A stretch of 64,000 nt of DNA from Ottowia sp. oral taxon 894 (GCF_001262075.1 NZ_CP012073.1:682001-746000), one strand, 5' to 3'; shown: positions 1 to 8,532, counted from the stretch's first letter. Notes: generated from the letters alone by a model not told the origin. Made by a program: numbers and translations.

Positions 1-774
1 CACATCCACTCGCCCGCCAACCCTCTTTTCAAAGACCTGCGCCGCCTGGCGCAAGACAGCGCCGCCAGCCGCAAGCAAGGCCGCGCCTGGCTCGAAGGCG
101 ACCACCTGGCCCGCGCCGCCCGCGCGCGCCAAGTGCGCCCGGCGCTGGCCGTGTTCGCCGAAAGCAGCTGGCAGCAAAGCGCGCACGAATGGGCTGGCCT
201 GGCGCGCCAGAACATCGTGCTGGCCGACCCCCTCTTTGCCGCCCTGAGCGCCCTGCCATCGCCCGCCCGCATGGGCATCGTCATCGAACTGCCCCTGCCC
301 GCGCAACCCGCCCGCTTCGCGCCCGGCGCGCCCACCCTCGTGCTCGACCGCGTGCAAGACGCAGGCAACACCGGCTCCATGCTCCGCAGCGCCGCCGCCT
401 TCGGCTTCACCCAAGTGCTGGCCCTGCAAGGCACCGCCGCCCTCTGGGGGCCGAAAGTAGTGCGCGCGGGCATGGGCGCGCACTTCGCGCTGCACCTGTT
501 CGAGGGCCTGCAGCCCGAAGACATCGAACAGCTGGCCGTGCCCCTGCTGGCCACCAGCTCGCACCAGGGCCAGTGGCTGCACCGCACCGCCCTGCCCTGG
601 CCCTGCGCCTGGCTCATGGGCCACGAAGGCCAGGGCGTCAGCGCCGCACTCGCCCGCCAGGCCAGCGCCCACATCCGCATCACCCAGCCCGGCGGCGAAG
701 AATCGCTGAACGTGGCCGCCGCCGCCGCCATCTGCCTGCACGCCAGCGCCGCTGGCCGCGAGACGGGCGAATGA
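1..774 (+). CDS. TrmH/SpoU family RNA 2'-O-methyltransferase, 5' partial
   Basis: The reading frame is open from the first base, so the start codon lies upstream of the window; an internal GTG at 133 is not the true start. The visible N-terminal part (SPANPLFKDLRRLAQDS) is the substrate-binding region usual in this family. The C-terminal SPOUT knot is clear: LDRVQDAGNTGSMLRSAAAFG (motif 1, around 345-407), LMGHEGQGV (motif 2) and ESLNVAAAAAICLHA (motif 3) form the S-adenosylmethionine site. Such enzymes methylate ribose 2'-OH of rRNA or tRNA; the exact target cannot be told from sequence. The gene stands alone and is followed by a family A repeat. Confidence 0.9.
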   Translation, partial: HIHSPANPLFKDLRRLAQDSAASRKQGRAWLEGDHLARAARARQVRPALAVFAESSWQQSAHEWAGLARQNIVLADPLFAALSALPSPARMGIVIELPLPAQPARFAPGAPTLVLDRVQDAGNTGSMLRSAAAFGFTQVLALQGTAALWGPKVVRAGMGAHFALHLFEGLQPEDIEQLAVPLLATSSHQGQWLHRTALPWPCAWLMGHEGQGVSAALARQASAHIRITQPGGEESLNVAAAAAICLHASAAGRETGE

Positions 775-795
775 GCGAACGCCCCACAGTTATTT

Positions 796-882
796 CGCTC
801 CTACATCAATAGCAAAGCGTCCTAGTAGAAACTGCGCCGAATGGCGCTTTAACCCCCTCGAATTCGCTCCTTTTTTGATATA
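796..882 (+). repeat. family A dispersed repeat, copy 1
   Basis: It begins with GCTCCT and an ATAGC box, then carries GTCCTAGT, a centre with a perfect hairpin arm pair (GCGCC/GGCGC), and ends with GAATTCGCTCC followed by a T run. The same layout recurs ten times in the window. It lies downstream of the RNA methyltransferase. Confidence 0.8.
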
Positions 883-902
883 CAGGGGCGAGGGTGACGC
901 TT

Positions 903-1082
903 TGGAACCTGCTTGCAATCCGTCCGCGAGTGCAGAAGGTGTGGATTTGGGCGCGGCCCCGGACGCTCTGCGGCGTTGCAAACCCCCGATGGGCCACAAG
1001 GCCCGTTTGTGGTTTGTGTTTTGCAGCCCATCTCGATTCCCAGGCTTTCGCCCCTCGCGGCCAGATCATGAACAGCCCTCCA
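903..1082 (+). repeat. family B dispersed repeat, copy 1
   Basis: The recognisable blocks are TCTGCGGCGTTGCAAA, GGCCACAAGGCCCG, TTTGCAGCCCATC, GGCTTTCGCCC and a closing GGCCAGATCATGAACAG. The same blocks recur in the same order near 5740, 15800 and, inverted, near 10700 and 16840. Confidence 0.7.
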
Positions 1083-1242
1083 GTTTCAGGCCAACCCTTT
1101 TTCTCTCCGTTCTTTTTTCGTGCTTGACCGAAAATCCACATTCCGTATTCCGGCAAGATACGCATGCGAATTCATCCCTCAAAATCCGAGGCGTTATCCT
1201 GATGACAAGATTCCTCATGCGGGATTATTTTGATGCGGGCTA

Positions 1243-1602
1243 TCAGGGTTTATCGTGCGGAATGAGTTGGGCGCAGTATAGACGGATTACTTTCACTAAA
1301 AGGTATAACGCCGGGTATGATGCAAGTACACATAGCATTCCGGTTCCACCGAGATGTAGTGTCTCGGCGCTAAAAAGGAGTGCCTTGAACCAGACAATTG
1401 TCCCTGTGAGAAGCATCAAATACCAAATGAGGAATGATGAGAAATAGGATCTTTTCTTGCAGTACGGGCAGATAATGCGGCGGGGCACTCGCGAATGAGG
1501 GGTCAAGGGCCATCCGGGTTCATAATCCAAAGACCAAAAAAGCCATACGCGCAACGGAAATTCAATGTTGAAAGAACAAAAGGGGCATTTCTTTTTGATC
1601 AT
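1243..1602 (-). CDS. small zinc-ribbon membrane protein, unknown function
   Basis: The 119-residue product starts MIKKKCPFC and has a second CPYC pair at about residue 46, giving a CxxC...CxxC zinc-ribbon pattern. Two hydrophobic segments follow (about 57-75 and 85-105). A GAGG lies nine bases before the ATG. The gene is much richer in A and T than its neighbours, which suggests acquisition by transfer. I do not recognise the family. A protein of this kind could be a membrane-anchored zinc-binding protein, but no function can be assigned. Confidence 0.55.
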   Translation of the reverse strand: MIKKKCPFCSFNIEFPLRVWLFWSLDYEPGWPLTPHSRVPRRIICPYCKKRSYFSSFLIWYLMLLTGTIVWFKALLFSAETLHLGGTGMLCVLASYPALYLLVKVIRLYCAQLIPHDKP

Positions 1603-1917
1603 TCGGGCAGACCTCGGGTTTCAGATACGGGCAAATGATTTTACCAGCACGGCCAGACGCTGAACGGTTTTTTAAACAAACATGAAAAGCCCCCGGGCTG
1701 CAACCTGCAAACACGCACGGCTGGCGGTTTGGATCATGCGGCCGGTGAAATGAATGCGCCCCGCAAGCCGCACATTTCACTCTGTTTGCGAGAGCGAATT
1801 TCAGGCGCGGAAAACGCCTTTCTCGCACGGTTCGACTGGATTTACTGCTATCAAAACGGCGGCGAAATAAACGGGCGGTTTGCAAGGCTGGCGCGCGGCC
1901 CGCCTTGCGGCCGGTTT
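1603..1917. other. gap between zinc-ribbon gene and TonB receptor
   Basis: No gene is supported. The sequence just upstream of 1602 (minus strand) contains a second CPY..K..CP-like stretch out of frame, which may be debris of a duplicated zinc ribbon. No convincing terminator was found. Confidence 0.35.
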
Positions 1918-4359
1918 TCAGAACGTGGCGGTCAGAGAAATGTTGAAGCTGCGGCCGGGCTGGGCGGCCAGCTGGAAGCGCCGCCAGTCGGCGGCGGAGC
2001 TGGCGTCGTAGCTGCGGGCGTTGCTGTAGAGCCAGTGGCTTTTGTTGGCCAGGTTTTGCACGCCCGCATCCAGCCGCAGGGCGGGGGTGATTTGCCAGTA
2101 GGCCCACAGGTCCAGGCGGCCAAAGCCGGGCACGCGGATGAATTCCACGGTGGATTCGGTCAGGCCGCTGCCGGTGTTGCGGTAGCTGTCGCGGTTGGTG
2201 CTTTGGGCCTGTTTGCCGCGCGCGAAGGTGCCCAGCAGGTTCACGCCCCAGGTTTTGCCGGGGGCGTCGTAGCCGATGCCGGCGATGAGTTTGGCGGGCT
2301 GCACGGTGTCCAGCGGCACGTATTTGTCGCCTTCGTAGCTGGAGCGTGATTCGCCCTTGCTGTAGCCGAAGGCCAGGCTGCTGTAGAGGCCCTTGAGGGC
2401 GGGCGTCCACGTGCCGTGCTCCAGCCGCGTGCCCAGCTCCAGGCCGTAGATGCGGGCCTTGTCGCGGTTGCCAGCCTTGAAGATGGTGACCAGGTGCGCG
2501 GGGGCGTTGGCAAACATGCCGGGGTAGCGGTCACGCGGGTAGCGGGTGACGCCGATGAAATTCTTGTATTGCGTGTAGAACACCGAGCCGTTCAGGCGCA
2601 CGCCGGGCGCGGGGCTGCCTTTGACGCCGATATCGAAAGTGTTGCTGGTTTCGGCCTTGAGGCCAGCGTCGCCCACGACGATGCAGTTACAGCGGTAGAT
2701 GCCGCTGCGCCACAGGCCGTAGCGTTCGCTGCTGGTGGGCGCGCGGCCGCTGCGCCGCCATTGCACGTAGGCGGCAAATTGCGGCTGCAAATACCAGCTC
2801 AGGCTCAGGCTGGGGCTGATGAGGGTGGTGCTGGCTGTCGATGCGCCGTAGAGCCTTTGCAGCTGCGCCAAGGTCATGGAGGGGCTGACCATGTTGGCCA
2901 GATGGCGCAGGCGGCTTTGCACGCGCTCGATGCGCAGGCCGGGGGTGAACACCAGGCGCTGGCTGCCAGCACGCAAGGTGATGGCATCTTCGGCAAACAC
3001 GCCCAGGCGGGTGGTGATGTTGTCTGGGAAGGGGCGCTGCAAGTCGGTAGGGGAGTTGTGGTAGGCCTCGGTGGTCTCCAGCGGGTGCTCGTTGGCGTTG
3101 CGCGAGGCGCTCACGCCCGCGCGCAAGCGGTGGCTGCCCCAGCTTTTTTCCAGCGTGCTGGCCAGCCCAAAGCTGCGGTTGCGGTTGCGCGCCCTTTCGG
3201 TAAAGGCAGTGCGGCTGGTGTTGGTGAGGGTGTTGGTGGTGTCGTCCATCAGGGCGTATTGGCCGTAAACGCGGGTTTCAAGCTGGTCAAACCAGCCACT
3301 GGCAGGCGTCCACAAGTGGGTGAATTGCAAGGTATCGCGCGCGGTTTTGGCGTTCTGCCAGGAAAAGCTGCTTTCGGTGCCGCGCAAGTTGCTGGCCAGC
3401 CAGGAAGACTCGTATTGCGAGCGGTGCCGGCGGCGCAGCAAATCGGCAGTGAGGCTGAGCGTGTGCCCGGCGCTGGCGCGCCAGTCGCCCTTCAAAAGCA
3501 GAGCGTTGGAGGCGATGTCTTCCGGCTCGCTGCGCATGCCTAAAGGGCTGCTGTTTTTGGCCTCGCGCCCATCGCGGCGCACGTAGCTGAGCAAGCCGTC
3601 AAAAGCGCCGCTGCGCCCGGCGGCCGTCACGGCCTCGGTCCACAGGCGATTGGCGCTGGCGTAGCCCGCTTTCAGGCCCAGATAGCTGTTTTTGCCCTCG
3701 CGCAGATAGTCGCGCGCCGATTTGGGGCGAAAACTCACGGCCCCGCCAATGCCGCCCGCCGATCGGCGGCTGCCCGTCGTGCCCAGCTGAATATCCACGC
3801 CGCCATACACCTCCGGGTCAATGAAATCGCGCCCCATGCTGAAAGTGCCGGTGCTGGCGGCCCGGCCTGACCAGGCAATGCGGTCCACGGCATCGGGCAG
3901 CTCCACGCCGTCAAGATCGATGGCCACGCGGTTGCCCTCCACACCGCGCACGTTGTAGCCCGAAGAGCCGCCCCGGTTGTAGCGCGTGTTGTCCATGCCG
4001 CTGCGCGCCGTGCCCGAAACCAGCGAAGGCGCCTCCACCAGCGGCTGATAGCGCATTACATCGGCCATGCTGCCCGCCTGCTCCAGCGCGCGGCCCTGAA
4101 CGCGCGCCGCCGCGCCAGGCTCCAGCTCGGCAGAGGCGCTCACCTGCACGGCAGGCAGCGAGGGCGCTTCACGCGGGGCATCCGCCGCCGCTCCGGCTGT
4201 TTTCGGCGCTGTCTTTTGAGCGGCCTTCTGCGCTGCCCTTTGCGCCTGCTCGCCCGCCGATATGGCGCTCGCCTGCTGCGCCATCACCAGGCATGCGCCC
4301 TGAACACCCAGCGCCAGCAGACGGCGGGCAAAAAGAGAAGAAAAAACGTTCGTTGCCAT
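1918..4359 (-). CDS. TonB-dependent outer membrane receptor, haem/haemoglobin-transferrin type
   Basis: The product is 813 residues if the ATG at 4359 is used; an upstream in-frame extension exists but this ATG is followed by a hydrophobic signal-peptide-like stretch (LLALGVQGACLVMAQQASA). The plug domain follows (NVRGVEGNRVAIDLDGVELP, then GGVDIQLGTTGSRRSAGGIGGAV), and the rest is a beta-barrel ending in the typical C-terminal Phe (SFNISLTATF). Such receptors use TonB energy to import iron complexes across the outer membrane. The plug sequence is most like haemoglobin/transferrin/lactoferrin receptors, so haem or host iron protein uptake is likely. A Fur-like palindrome lies about 110 bases upstream. 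No TonB, ABC transporter or haem oxygenase gene is adjacent. Confidence 0.85.
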   Translation of the reverse strand: MATNVFSSLFARRLLALGVQGACLVMAQQASAISAGEQAQRAAQKAAQKTAPKTAGAAADAPREAPSLPAVQVSASAELEPGAAARVQGRALEQAGSMADVMRYQPLVEAPSLVSGTARSGMDNTRYNRGGSSGYNVRGVEGNRVAIDLDGVELPDAVDRIAWSGRAASTGTFSMGRDFIDPEVYGGVDIQLGTTGSRRSAGGIGGAVSFRPKSARDYLREGKNSYLGLKAGYASANRLWTEAVTAAGRSGAFDGLLSYVRRDGREAKNSSPLGMRSEPEDIASNALLLKGDWRASAGHTLSLTADLLRRRHRSQYESSWLASNLRGTESSFSWQNAKTARDTLQFTHLWTPASGWFDQLETRVYGQYALMDDTTNTLTNTSRTAFTERARNRNRSFGLASTLEKSWGSHRLRAGVSASRNANEHPLETTEAYHNSPTDLQRPFPDNITTRLGVFAEDAITLRAGSQRLVFTPGLRIERVQSRLRHLANMVSPSMTLAQLQRLYGASTASTTLISPSLSLSWYLQPQFAAYVQWRRSGRAPTSSERYGLWRSGIYRCNCIVVGDAGLKAETSNTFDIGVKGSPAPGVRLNGSVFYTQYKNFIGVTRYPRDRYPGMFANAPAHLVTIFKAGNRDKARIYGLELGTRLEHGTWTPALKGLYSSLAFGYSKGESRSSYEGDKYVPLDTVQPAKLIAGIGYDAPGKTWGVNLLGTFARGKQAQSTNRDSYRNTGSGLTESTVEFIRVPGFGRLDLWAYWQITPALRLDAGVQNLANKSHWLYSNARSYDASSAADWRRFQLAAQPGRSFNISLTATF

Positions 4360-4470
4360 TTCAGTTGCCAGTACAAAGAAACAGAAAAGCGGCTGGCGTG
4401 TGCCCTGCAAGGCGGGCAGCGGCATGGCCGGCCGGAGCTTGAAACAAAAAATGGCAATTCTACATTTTGG

Positions 4471-4487
4471 ATACGAATCATTCGTAT
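4471..4487. promoter_or_regulatory. Fur-box-like palindrome upstream of the TonB receptor
   Basis: ATACGAATCATTCGTAT is a perfect 8-1-8 inverted repeat in an AT-rich stretch upstream of the minus-strand receptor. Its spacing and ATT/AAT composition resemble Fur operators, so iron repression is expected. This is inference from sequence and context. Confidence 0.55.
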
Positions 4488-4619
4488 TAATAGTCGTATG
4501 GAAAGGACCGGAAAAGGCTCTGACAATGGCGCGCGGAGACCTCCAGCCGGATGCAGGGTAGCGGCAATGAAGAGGCAAGGCACAAGCCAGGAGGCGATAA
4601 AGGAAGGCGGGGACTGAGC

Positions 4620-4651
4620 TTCGCTCATTAATTGATAGCTGCGAGTCCTAG
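4620..4651 (+). repeat. family A repeat, truncated at an IS border
   Basis: GCTCATTAATTGATAGC followed by GAGTCCTAG matches the first 32 bases of family A. The match stops at CTAG, exactly where IS5-type sequence begins. The missing second half is not seen beyond the other end of the element. Confidence 0.55.
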
Positions 4652-5393
4652 GCCGCCTCGACATTCCCCCCACCCACAAGGGAATCGATGCGAGGTAGAG
4701 GAAAGCCAGGAAGTGGGAGGGCTTGCGGTCGAAGCGAGTGGCGATGCGGCGAAACGGTTTGAGCCTGGCAAAGCAACGTTCGATGCGATTGCGTAGCCGG
4801 TACAGTGCCTTGTCGCAGGCACGCGGTTGCTGGCAGCTGCGAGGCGGGATCACCGGCTGGGCGCCGAGCGAGTGGATCTGCGCCACCAGTTGCCGGCTGT
4901 CATAGCCTTTGTCGGCCAAGACGCACTTGGACTTGAACACGGCCAGCAGCGCTGGCGCTTGCGTGATGTCGTTACGCTGGCCGCCAGTGAGGATAAATCG
5001 CGCCGGGCGGCCCTGGCCATCCACCGCCATGTGGATCTTCGTGCGAGCGGCTTAGGGCCTGGCTTCGAGTCCCGCGCCCTGGCCGTGACGGTGCACTTTC
5101 ACGATCGTGGCATCGACCATGGCGTATTGCATATCCGGCTGGCCGCTGACAGCATCAAAGAGTTTTTGCCAGATACCGGCCTTGACCCAGTCACGAAAGC
5201 GTTTGAAAACGGTGTTGCATTTGCCGAATTCTTCAGGCAAATCGCGCCAGGGGCTGCCTGTGCGCACGATCCACAGCACAGCCTCTACAAACAAACGGTT
5301 GTCCGTGTCTCTTGGCCCTGCATCGCCAGGCTTGCCCAGGCAGTGCGGAGCCATCAGTGCCCACTGCTTGTCGCTCAATACTCTTCTTGCCAT
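4652..5393 (-). pseudogene. IS5-family transposase, split by an in-frame stop
   Basis: The N-terminal part starts MARRVLSDKQWALMAPHCLG and runs through SPWRDLPEEFGKCNTVFKRF and DATIVKVHRHG (first DDE aspartate) to a TAA at 5052-5054. The same frame then resumes with TKIHMAVDGQGRPARF, VLADKGYDS (second Asp) and RNRIERCFARLKPFRRIATR (Glu). Compared with copy 3 at 22412, bases are missing near 5040, where this group normally changes frame between two open frames. It is probably inactive. The C-terminal frame runs on into the flank because the element's left end is lost. Confidence 0.75.
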
Positions 5394-5432
5394 GGCGGGA
5401 TTGCTGCATAAGAGGGGATTCTCAACAGGCCC
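4652..5432 (-). mobile_element. IS5-type (IS427-like) insertion sequence, copy 1
   Basis: The right end carries TTCTCAACAGGCCC (ending 5432) followed by TAA, the same terminal inverted repeat seen at 16583 and 22412. The left end lacks the matching repeat and abuts a truncated family A repeat at CTAG. This is the longest of three related copies; the other two have internal deletions. Confidence 0.75.
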
Positions 5433-5719
5433 TAACCGCGACAACACCCAGCAAACCTTCCAGAACAACGCCCAGCAGGGCGACTGGAACCAATGGAGCG
5501 CCGCGCAGCAAGCCGCCGCACAACAAGCCGCCCAACAGGCCGCTTACTGGGCCGCCCAGCGTGCCGGGCCGCGCGGGCTGGGAATTGCGCGCCGTGGTGC
5601 AAGCCGCCCTGAGCGTGCTGGCGCAGACCCGCGCCCTTGGCCCGCGCGCCCTGGCCACGCGCCCCGTGCTGCGCCGCCGCGACGCGCCGCGCGTGCTGTG
5701 GCGCTGCCTGCTCATGTGA
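5433..5719 (+). pseudogene. 3' remnant of a gene cut by the IS5-type element
   Basis: Right after the IS border the plus strand reads a Gln/Ala-rich stretch (NTQQTFQNNAQQGDWNQW, then QQAAAQQAAQQAAYWAAQ). After a frame change near 5560 it continues as WELRAVVQAALSVLAQT and ends DAPRVLWRCLLM at a TGA at 5717-5719. The two parts together look like the tail of a real protein that lost its 5' part to the insertion and then gained a frameshift. The family is not recognised. Confidence 0.35.
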
Positions 5720-5734
5720 GAGGCGGCTCACCCG

Positions 5735-5883
5735 CGCGTCTGTGAGCGCAAAAAGCGTGGATTGGCGCTTTGCGGCGTTGCAAGTCCTCGCTAGGCTGCA
5801 AGGCCCGCCTGCGGTTTGCATCTTGCCGGCCATCCCGCTTCCCGAGCTTTCGCCCTTCACGGCCAGGCCATGAACAGGCTCTG
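5735..5883 (+). repeat. family B dispersed repeat, copy 2
   Basis: Shared blocks in order: TTTGCGGCGTTGCAA, GGCTGCAAGGCCCGCC, TGCGGTTTGCATCTTGC, GAGCTTTCGCCCTTCACGG and CCAGGCCATGAACAGG. Confidence 0.75.
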
Positions 5884-5884
5884 A

Positions 5885-5925
5885 AAAAAAGCCCTTGGCC
5901 GCAGCAGGCCAAGGGCTTTTCTTCA
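5885..5925. terminator. bidirectional rho-independent terminator
   Basis: AAGCCCTTGGCC and GGCCAAGGGCTT form a 12-base stem around a GCAGCA loop, with A-rich sequence on one side and TTTT on the other. It follows the minus-strand gene ending at 5972. Confidence 0.8.
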
Positions 5926-5971
5926 GAAAAATCGGGCCGCCGCACCGCAAGCTGCGGCGCTGGCCGCCGCA

Positions 5972-6586
5972 TCAGCGCGGCGTGGCGTCGTCCACATCCA
6001 CGTAAGCATCGCCCGCAGCGTGCGTGTACACGGGCGCGGAAGCAGGCGCTTGCAGCGCAGGCGGCTGCGGCGGATGGGCAATGCGCTCGCCCAGCCCCAT
6101 CTCCAGCCGGTCAATGCGCATGTGCAGCTCGCGGTTGAAGCCTTCCACCGTCTGCGCCAGCTTGCTCAGCTCCGGCTGGGCGGAATGCTCGCGCAACCCC
6201 ATCTCGGCGCGATCCACGCGCGAAAGCGTTTCCTGGCTCACCTTTTCCAGCGTCTCGTTCAAGCGTTGCATTTCCTGATCCAGATGCGCGCGCAAATCGG
6301 TAAAACGCGACGCCTCGGCCTTGTCCGCCAGCTCGCGCTGCGCCGCCAGCTCCTTGGCGTGGCGGCGCGTTTCCACCAGCACCGTGCCCTGAATGTAGGC
6401 AATCATCAGCACAAACATGCACGACACCCCCGCCAGCAGCCCCAGCATCACCAGCCCCAGCGGAGCCTGCACGTCAGCGACGATCAGAGACAGATGCGTC
6501 GGCTCCATCATCACCCCCCAGTTGGCCCCCACAAAGGCCAAAATGGCAATACCAACCAGCAACAGCAGCAGCGAACGCAGGGACAT
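5972..6586 (-). CDS. LapA-like inner membrane protein with coiled coil
   Basis: With the ATG at 6586, preceded by AGGAAA, the product is 204 residues. It has two transmembrane segments near the N-terminus (SLLLLLVGIAILAFVGANWG and the stretch around LGLVMLGLLAGVSCMFVLM). A charged cytoplasmic part follows, with heptad-like repeats (LRAHLDQEMQRLNETLEKV, TVEGFNRELHMRIDRLEMG). The two-helix start recalls the LapA/DUF1049 family, whose members act with LapB in lipopolysaccharide regulation, but this protein is about twice as long and is not next to ihfB or lapB. The function is therefore left open. A strong terminator follows it. Confidence 0.65.
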   Translation of the reverse strand: MSLRSLLLLLVGIAILAFVGANWGVMMEPTHLSLIVADVQAPLGLVMLGLLAGVSCMFVLMIAYIQGTVLVETRRHAKELAAQRELADKAEASRFTDLRAHLDQEMQRLNETLEKVSQETLSRVDRAEMGLREHSAQPELSKLAQTVEGFNRELHMRIDRLEMGLGERIAHPPQPPALQAPASAPVYTHAAGDAYVDVDDATPR

Positions 6587-6712
6587 GACGGTTTTTTCCT
6601 GTGCAAACGAAAGGGTGATGAGTTTAATGGCGCGCCCCTGAACGCTGGTCTCAAAGCGCCATTCCAAAACACCTCAAAGCACCCAAAAAGCGCCGCCCGC
6701 GCGAACGCCATA

Positions 6713-7948
6713 TCAGAGCCACGGCAGGCAGGGCGCGAGTGATCCGGCCCGCTGGCGCAGACGGCGTGACGGTTTGCCGCAGCACGATGCTGCAAGAACC
6801 CGCTCAGAGGCGCCATGCCGCGCTTGCCGCCAGGGTAAAGGCGCTGGCCGAAACGCTGGCAAATGGCACGGTCTCGCACCATAAGGTTTTGCGTTGCTTT
6901 CCAGATCCATCGGATTGCCCATCTGATTCGCTTCGCAGGTCTGATCAAGCCGGTGGCCGCCCAGCCACGCAATTTCACTGGAATACCGGCGCTCGTTCCA
7001 AAAATTCAGCGCAAACCACGCGGCATAGGCTTCATTGAGCGCCAGCGCGTTGGACAGCTCCTTGTTCCGGCAGGTGTTAAGGGCCTCGCCAGACGGGTTC
7101 TTTTCAATGTCGTACGGGTTGCTTCCGTCATGAAAGCCGCCTTCCGCCCTGGTTGCGCCTTGCAGGTGAGCCACGGCATGGCCGTATTCGTGCGCCATCA
7201 CGTCCCAGTCAAAAGACTTGAGAGAACCCAGGTGCATTTCAGACACCTTTTTTCCTCCATCGCTGCCCGCCCTGTAAAAAGCCTCTCTTGGCGTGGGGCG
7301 GTTGGTGACAACTTTCTTGAAAACGGGCGCTTCGGGAATGCCTGCGATGGGTTTGACGTGCTCCGTCAGTTCATACAGGGCCTGGAAAACGGACCAGGAG
7401 TTGGCTTCGGCTTCGCTGATGTGGAATTTGTTGTCTTTATGCGTATCATCAGGCTTTATATTTATATCAGCCCCTTGATCGAAATTGGTCTTCAATGGAA
7501 TAAATTTTCCGGAAGTTTCAAAAATATCAACGCCGAATTTGTCATGTTTCCCTAATAGTTGAACCTGATACTTCAAGTCATCTATAGGGGACGTGAATTT
7601 AAACTCACCCTTCTCATCCAGTCTGCCATAAGCTATCAATTCTCCGACTCCAGGAGGGGGATTTTCTCTATATGTCACTCTAACTACAGCGCCATGCAGC
7701 GGCATAAATTTTGAAAATTTGTGATCAATAGCAAATTTTGCCCGAATAGTCACTATGTCACCCTTTGACGTTTTTGAAGATTGGCTTTCTTTCTTTTTCT
7801 CTTTCCATGCATTGGAATTCCTGTATATGTCCTCATACAGGTTCTTCTTCTCTTGCGAGAAAATGTCTGTAACACGATCCAGCTCCTCTTTCGTCAACCA
7901 TTTTTCAAAGGGGTTGTCATAACTTCTTTCAGAGTGATTTTTTCCCAC
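6713..7948 (-). CDS. zinc metallopeptidase-like protein (HEYGH), unknown family
   Basis: The 411-residue product has a basic/acidic N-terminus, a beta-rich middle (KGDIVTIRAKFAIDHKF to FKFTSPIDDLKYQVQLLG) and a zincin motif HEYGHAVAH at about residue 254. A downstream acidic/Asn-rich segment with NEAYAAWFALNFWNER could supply the third zinc ligand. The first two thirds are AT-rich. The last 70 residues are GC-rich with unusual Arg/Pro/Cys content, so the original C-terminus may have been replaced or shifted in frame near 6910. The gene start overlaps the end of the upstream gene by 55 bases, so the two are probably co-translated. Confidence 0.55.
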   Translation of the reverse strand: MGKNHSERSYDNPFEKWLTKEELDRVTDIFSQEKKNLYEDIYRNSNAWKEKKKESQSSKTSKGDIVTIRAKFAIDHKFSKFMPLHGAVVRVTYRENPPPGVGELIAYGRLDEKGEFKFTSPIDDLKYQVQLLGKHDKFGVDIFETSGKFIPLKTNFDQGADINIKPDDTHKDNKFHISEAEANSWSVFQALYELTEHVKPIAGIPEAPVFKKVVTNRPTPREAFYRAGSDGGKKVSEMHLGSLKSFDWDVMAHEYGHAVAHLQGATRAEGGFHDGSNPYDIEKNPSGEALNTCRNKELSNALALNEAYAAWFALNFWNERRYSSEIAWLGGHRLDQTCEANQMGNPMDLESNAKPYGARPCHLPAFRPAPLPWRQARHGASERVLAASCCGKPSRRLRQRAGSLAPCLPWL

Positions 7949-8532
7949 TGAGCTTGCTTTCGATTAACTTTGGAAACTAATTTCTGATATTCATGATTAT
8001 CCTTCAGGCGATGACTAGCCATAGACGATAATAAGTTGCTTCCAATCCAGTTATAATAAACTTTTTCGCGGTACAATAAAATACTGAATCGTACACCACC
8101 ATTGAATTCATTAGATTCAAAATCAACGGTGATGCCATACCACCCTTCTTTCAGAAACCGGGGTTTGAATTTGACTTCAGCCGTCGGCCCCGGACTGTCC
8201 AACAGCAACTCCGATGGCACTTCAATACCCGTCAAATCTCCGTGATTGGCATCGACGACCTGGAATCTGGCCTTGCCATGCAGGCCCTTTTCCAATCGGA
8301 TGAATGAAAACTTCATCTCGAATTCATCCACCGGTATGCCCGGCTGTGGATTGGGAACATCCACCACGATTTCAGCCATAGGTTCCATCGCAGGCGGCGT
8401 TGCCATCGCCGCCAGCCAGCCCAGCGCCAGCATGGCCAGCAAGGCCCACCGGAGCCAGCGCCCCAGCAGCGCATGAAAGCTGCAAAACGGCAGCTTGCGC
8501 CGCCCGTCAATTGACAAATGTTCCAGTTGCAT
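7894..8532 (-). CDS. membrane-anchored exported protein, unknown function
   Basis: The ATG at 8532 is chosen because AAGGAG stands eight bases before it; the product is 212 residues. One hydrophobic segment (WLRWALLAMLALGWLAAMA, about 22-40) is followed by an extracytoplasmic beta-rich domain (EIVVDVPNPQPGIPVDEFE, FKPRFLKEGWYGITVDFES). It overlaps and precedes the metallopeptidase-like gene and shares its AT-rich composition, so the pair probably came together. A role as partner, inhibitor or substrate-binding subunit of the peptidase is possible but not shown. Confidence 0.6.
   Translation of the reverse strand: MQLEHLSIDGRRKLPFCSFHALLGRWLRWALLAMLALGWLAAMATPPAMEPMAEIVVDVPNPQPGIPVDEFEMKFSFIRLEKGLHGKARFQVVDANHGDLTGIEVPSELLLDSPGPTAEVKFKPRFLKEGWYGITVDFESNEFNGGVRFSILLYREKVYYNWIGSNLLSSMASHRLKDNHEYQKLVSKVNRKQAQWEKITLKEVMTTPLKNG

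Larger units (their letters stand above)
775..1242. other. intergenic stretch made of two dispersed repeats
   Basis: No gene is supported here. The stretch holds a family A repeat (796-882) and then a family B repeat (903-1082). From about 1085 the base composition falls toward the AT-rich level of the next gene. Short open frames in this stretch follow the repeats and are not credible genes. Confidence 0.6.

Noticed and set aside
5972-6586. Assignment as lapA
   Set aside because: The two-helix start is similar, but the protein is about twice the usual length and lacks the ihfB-lapA-lapB neighbourhood.
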